From Alphaproteobacteria bacterium (GTDB lineage: Bacteria > Pseudomonadota > Alphaproteobacteria > Rhizobiales > Devosiaceae), in NCBI GenBank assembly GCA_018820005.1, contig JAHJOS010000107.1, positions 1 to 7,273 of the forward strand: a stretch of 7,273 nt of DNA. The letters run 5' to 3'. The translations under genes were made by a program, and so were the position numbers. Positions 6,242-7,273 of the stretch are shown in pieces. Positions within the stretch are counted from its first letter, which is position 1. Each line of letters starts with the position of its first letter. A model generated the notes under the pieces. The model did not search any database and had not been told where the DNA came from. It saw only the letters and a list, made by a program, of their open reading frames with translations.

Positions 6242-7273
6242 ATGCGCACCATCAAGGGGCCGGCAATCTTTCTGGCGCAATTCGCCGGCGACGCGGCGCC
6301 GTTCAATTCCTTCGATGCCATTTGTGGCTGGGCTGCCAACTATGGCTACAAGGGCGTGCAGATCCCCACATGGGTCGGCAGCCTGATCGACCTGGAAAAG
6401 GCCGCCACCTCCAAGACCTATGCCGATGAACTGACCGGCACAGCCGCCAAGCACGGTCTGGCGATCACCGAGTTGTCGACGCATCTTCAGGGCCAGCTTG
6501 TGGCTGCTCATCCTGTGTATGACACCATGCTCGACGGCTTCGCGCCCGCCTCAGTCCATGGCAACCCCAAGGCCCGCCAGGAATGGGCTGTGCAGCAGTT
6601 GCATTGGGCCGCCAAGGCATCCAAGAATCTTGGCCTGACCGAACATGCGACCTTCTCGGGCGCACTGGCATGGCCGTTCCTTTATCCGTTCCCGCAGCGC
6701 CCTGCGGGCCTGGTCGAAGAAGCCTTTGATGAGCTCGCGCGCCGTTGGACGCCGATTCTCAATGCCTTTGATGAAGCCGGCGTCGACGTCGGCTACGAAC
6801 TGCATCCTGGCGAAGACCTGTTCGACGGGGTCACCTTCGAGATGTTCCTTGACCGGGTGAAGAACCATCCGCGCGCCAACATTCTCTACGACCCCAGCCA
6901 CATGGTTCTGCAGCAGCTCGACTATCTCGATTTCATCGACATCTACCATGAGCGCATCAAGCTGTTCCACGTCAAGGACGCCGAGTTCAACCCGACCGGC
7001 CGTCAGGGTGTCTATTCGGGTTACCAGAGCTGGATCAACCGGGCAGGCCGCTTCCGCTCGCTTGGCGATGGCCAGGTCGACTTTGCCTCCATCTTCTCCA
7101 AGATGGCGCAGTATGACTTTGCCGGCTGGGCGGTTCTCGAATGGGAATGCGCCATCAAGCACCCCGAGGATGGCGCGCGCGAAGGCGCCGAGTTCATCAA
7201 GAACCACATCATCCACGTTACTGAAAAGGCGTTCGATGACTTCGCATCCGCTGGCACCGACCTGGCAGCAAAC
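6242..7273 (+). CDS. Sugar phosphate isomerase/epimerase-like TIM-barrel protein (larger type), 3' partial
   Basis: The frame is open from ATG 6242 to the window edge with no stop: 344 codons. Related proteins are about 350 residues, so only a few residues are probably missing. Same xylose-isomerase-like TIM-barrel superfamily as the gene at 4205 but a different, longer subfamily. Visible marks: IKGPAIFLAQF at 4-14, YKGVQIPTW at 36-44, ELSTHLQGQ at 77-85, FSGALAWPF at 138-146, YELHPGEDL at 185-193, LYDPSHM at 215-221, LFHVKDAEF at 241-249 and LEWEC at 299-303. Likely metal ligands are Glu186, Asp217, His243 and Glu300, with His188, His220 and Lys245 nearby; all are intact. An insert at about 250-272 (GRQGVYSGYQSW, from 253) is typical of the longer type. 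The substrate is unknown. Members of this type commonly sit beside Gfo/Idh oxidoreductases, as here. The protein is probably cytoplasmic. Confidence 0.88.
   Translation, partial: MRTIKGPAIFLAQFAGDAAPFNSFDAICGWAANYGYKGVQIPTWVGSLIDLEKAATSKTYADELTGTAAKHGLAITELSTHLQGQLVAAHPVYDTMLDGFAPASVHGNPKARQEWAVQQLHWAAKASKNLGLTEHATFSGALAWPFLYPFPQRPAGLVEEAFDELARRWTPILNAFDEAGVDVGYELHPGEDLFDGVTFEMFLDRVKNHPRANILYDPSHMVLQQLDYLDFIDIYHERIKLFHVKDAEFNPTGRQGVYSGYQSWINRAGRFRSLGDGQVDFASIFSKMAQYDFAGWAVLEWECAIKHPEDGAREGAEFIKNHIIHVTEKAFDDFASAGTDLAAN

Noticed and set aside
6551..7216. Antisense open frame of 221 codons opposite the last gene
   Set aside because: The + strand frame from 6242 runs open to the window edge and encodes a recognisable TIM-barrel enzyme with intact metal ligands.

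Overview
The window is one co-directional carbohydrate uptake and catabolism locus, with every gene on the + strand. Third-position G/C bias, gene order and family flavour suggest an alphaproteobacterium of the Hyphomicrobiales (Rhizobium/Agrobacterium/Devosia-like). This placement is inferred from style, not from a marker gene, and the genus cannot be fixed. No mobile elements, RNA genes, CRISPR arrays or defence genes were seen.

Layout. Positions 1-981 hold the 3' part of a sugar-binding protein gene (CUT1 ABC importer), closed by a textbook intrinsic terminator at 996-1026. Then come two inner-membrane permease genes (1067-2014 and 2011-2934, joined by an ATGA overlap) and the ATPase gene (2939-4021). 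A 183-base gap with hairpins and a LacI-type palindrome (4022-4204) separates the importer from the catabolic genes. These are a 249-residue TIM-barrel isomerase/epimerase-type protein (4205-4954), a Gfo/Idh/MocA-family NAD(P)-dependent sugar oxidoreductase (4959-6098), a leader with a palindrome and a second strong terminator (6099-6241), and a larger second TIM-barrel isomerase/epimerase-type protein (6242 to the window edge, 344 residues visible, probably nearly complete).

How they may work together. The binding protein and permeases resemble the GtsABC type of glucose/mannose importer; the second permease has that group's insert with a Cys-x4-Cys pair. The importer would bring in a monosaccharide, a cyclitol-like polyol or a small glycoside. 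The oxidoreductase would oxidise a hydroxyl to a keto sugar, and the TIM-barrel proteins could isomerise, epimerise, eliminate or hydrate the product. One dehydrogenase beside two such TIM-barrel proteins resembles known oxidation/elimination/hydration pathways for levoglucosan and 3-keto-glycosides, but the real substrate cannot be read from the sequence.

Regulation. Both terminators lie inside the cluster rather than at its end. They suggest differential expression: an excess of binding protein over the membrane components, and a separately controlled last gene. Nothing in the window amounts to a clearly new class of system. The best leads are the possible keto-sugar pathway, the Tyr in place of the common catalytic His in the oxidoreductase, and the palindromes in the two leaders of the catabolic genes.
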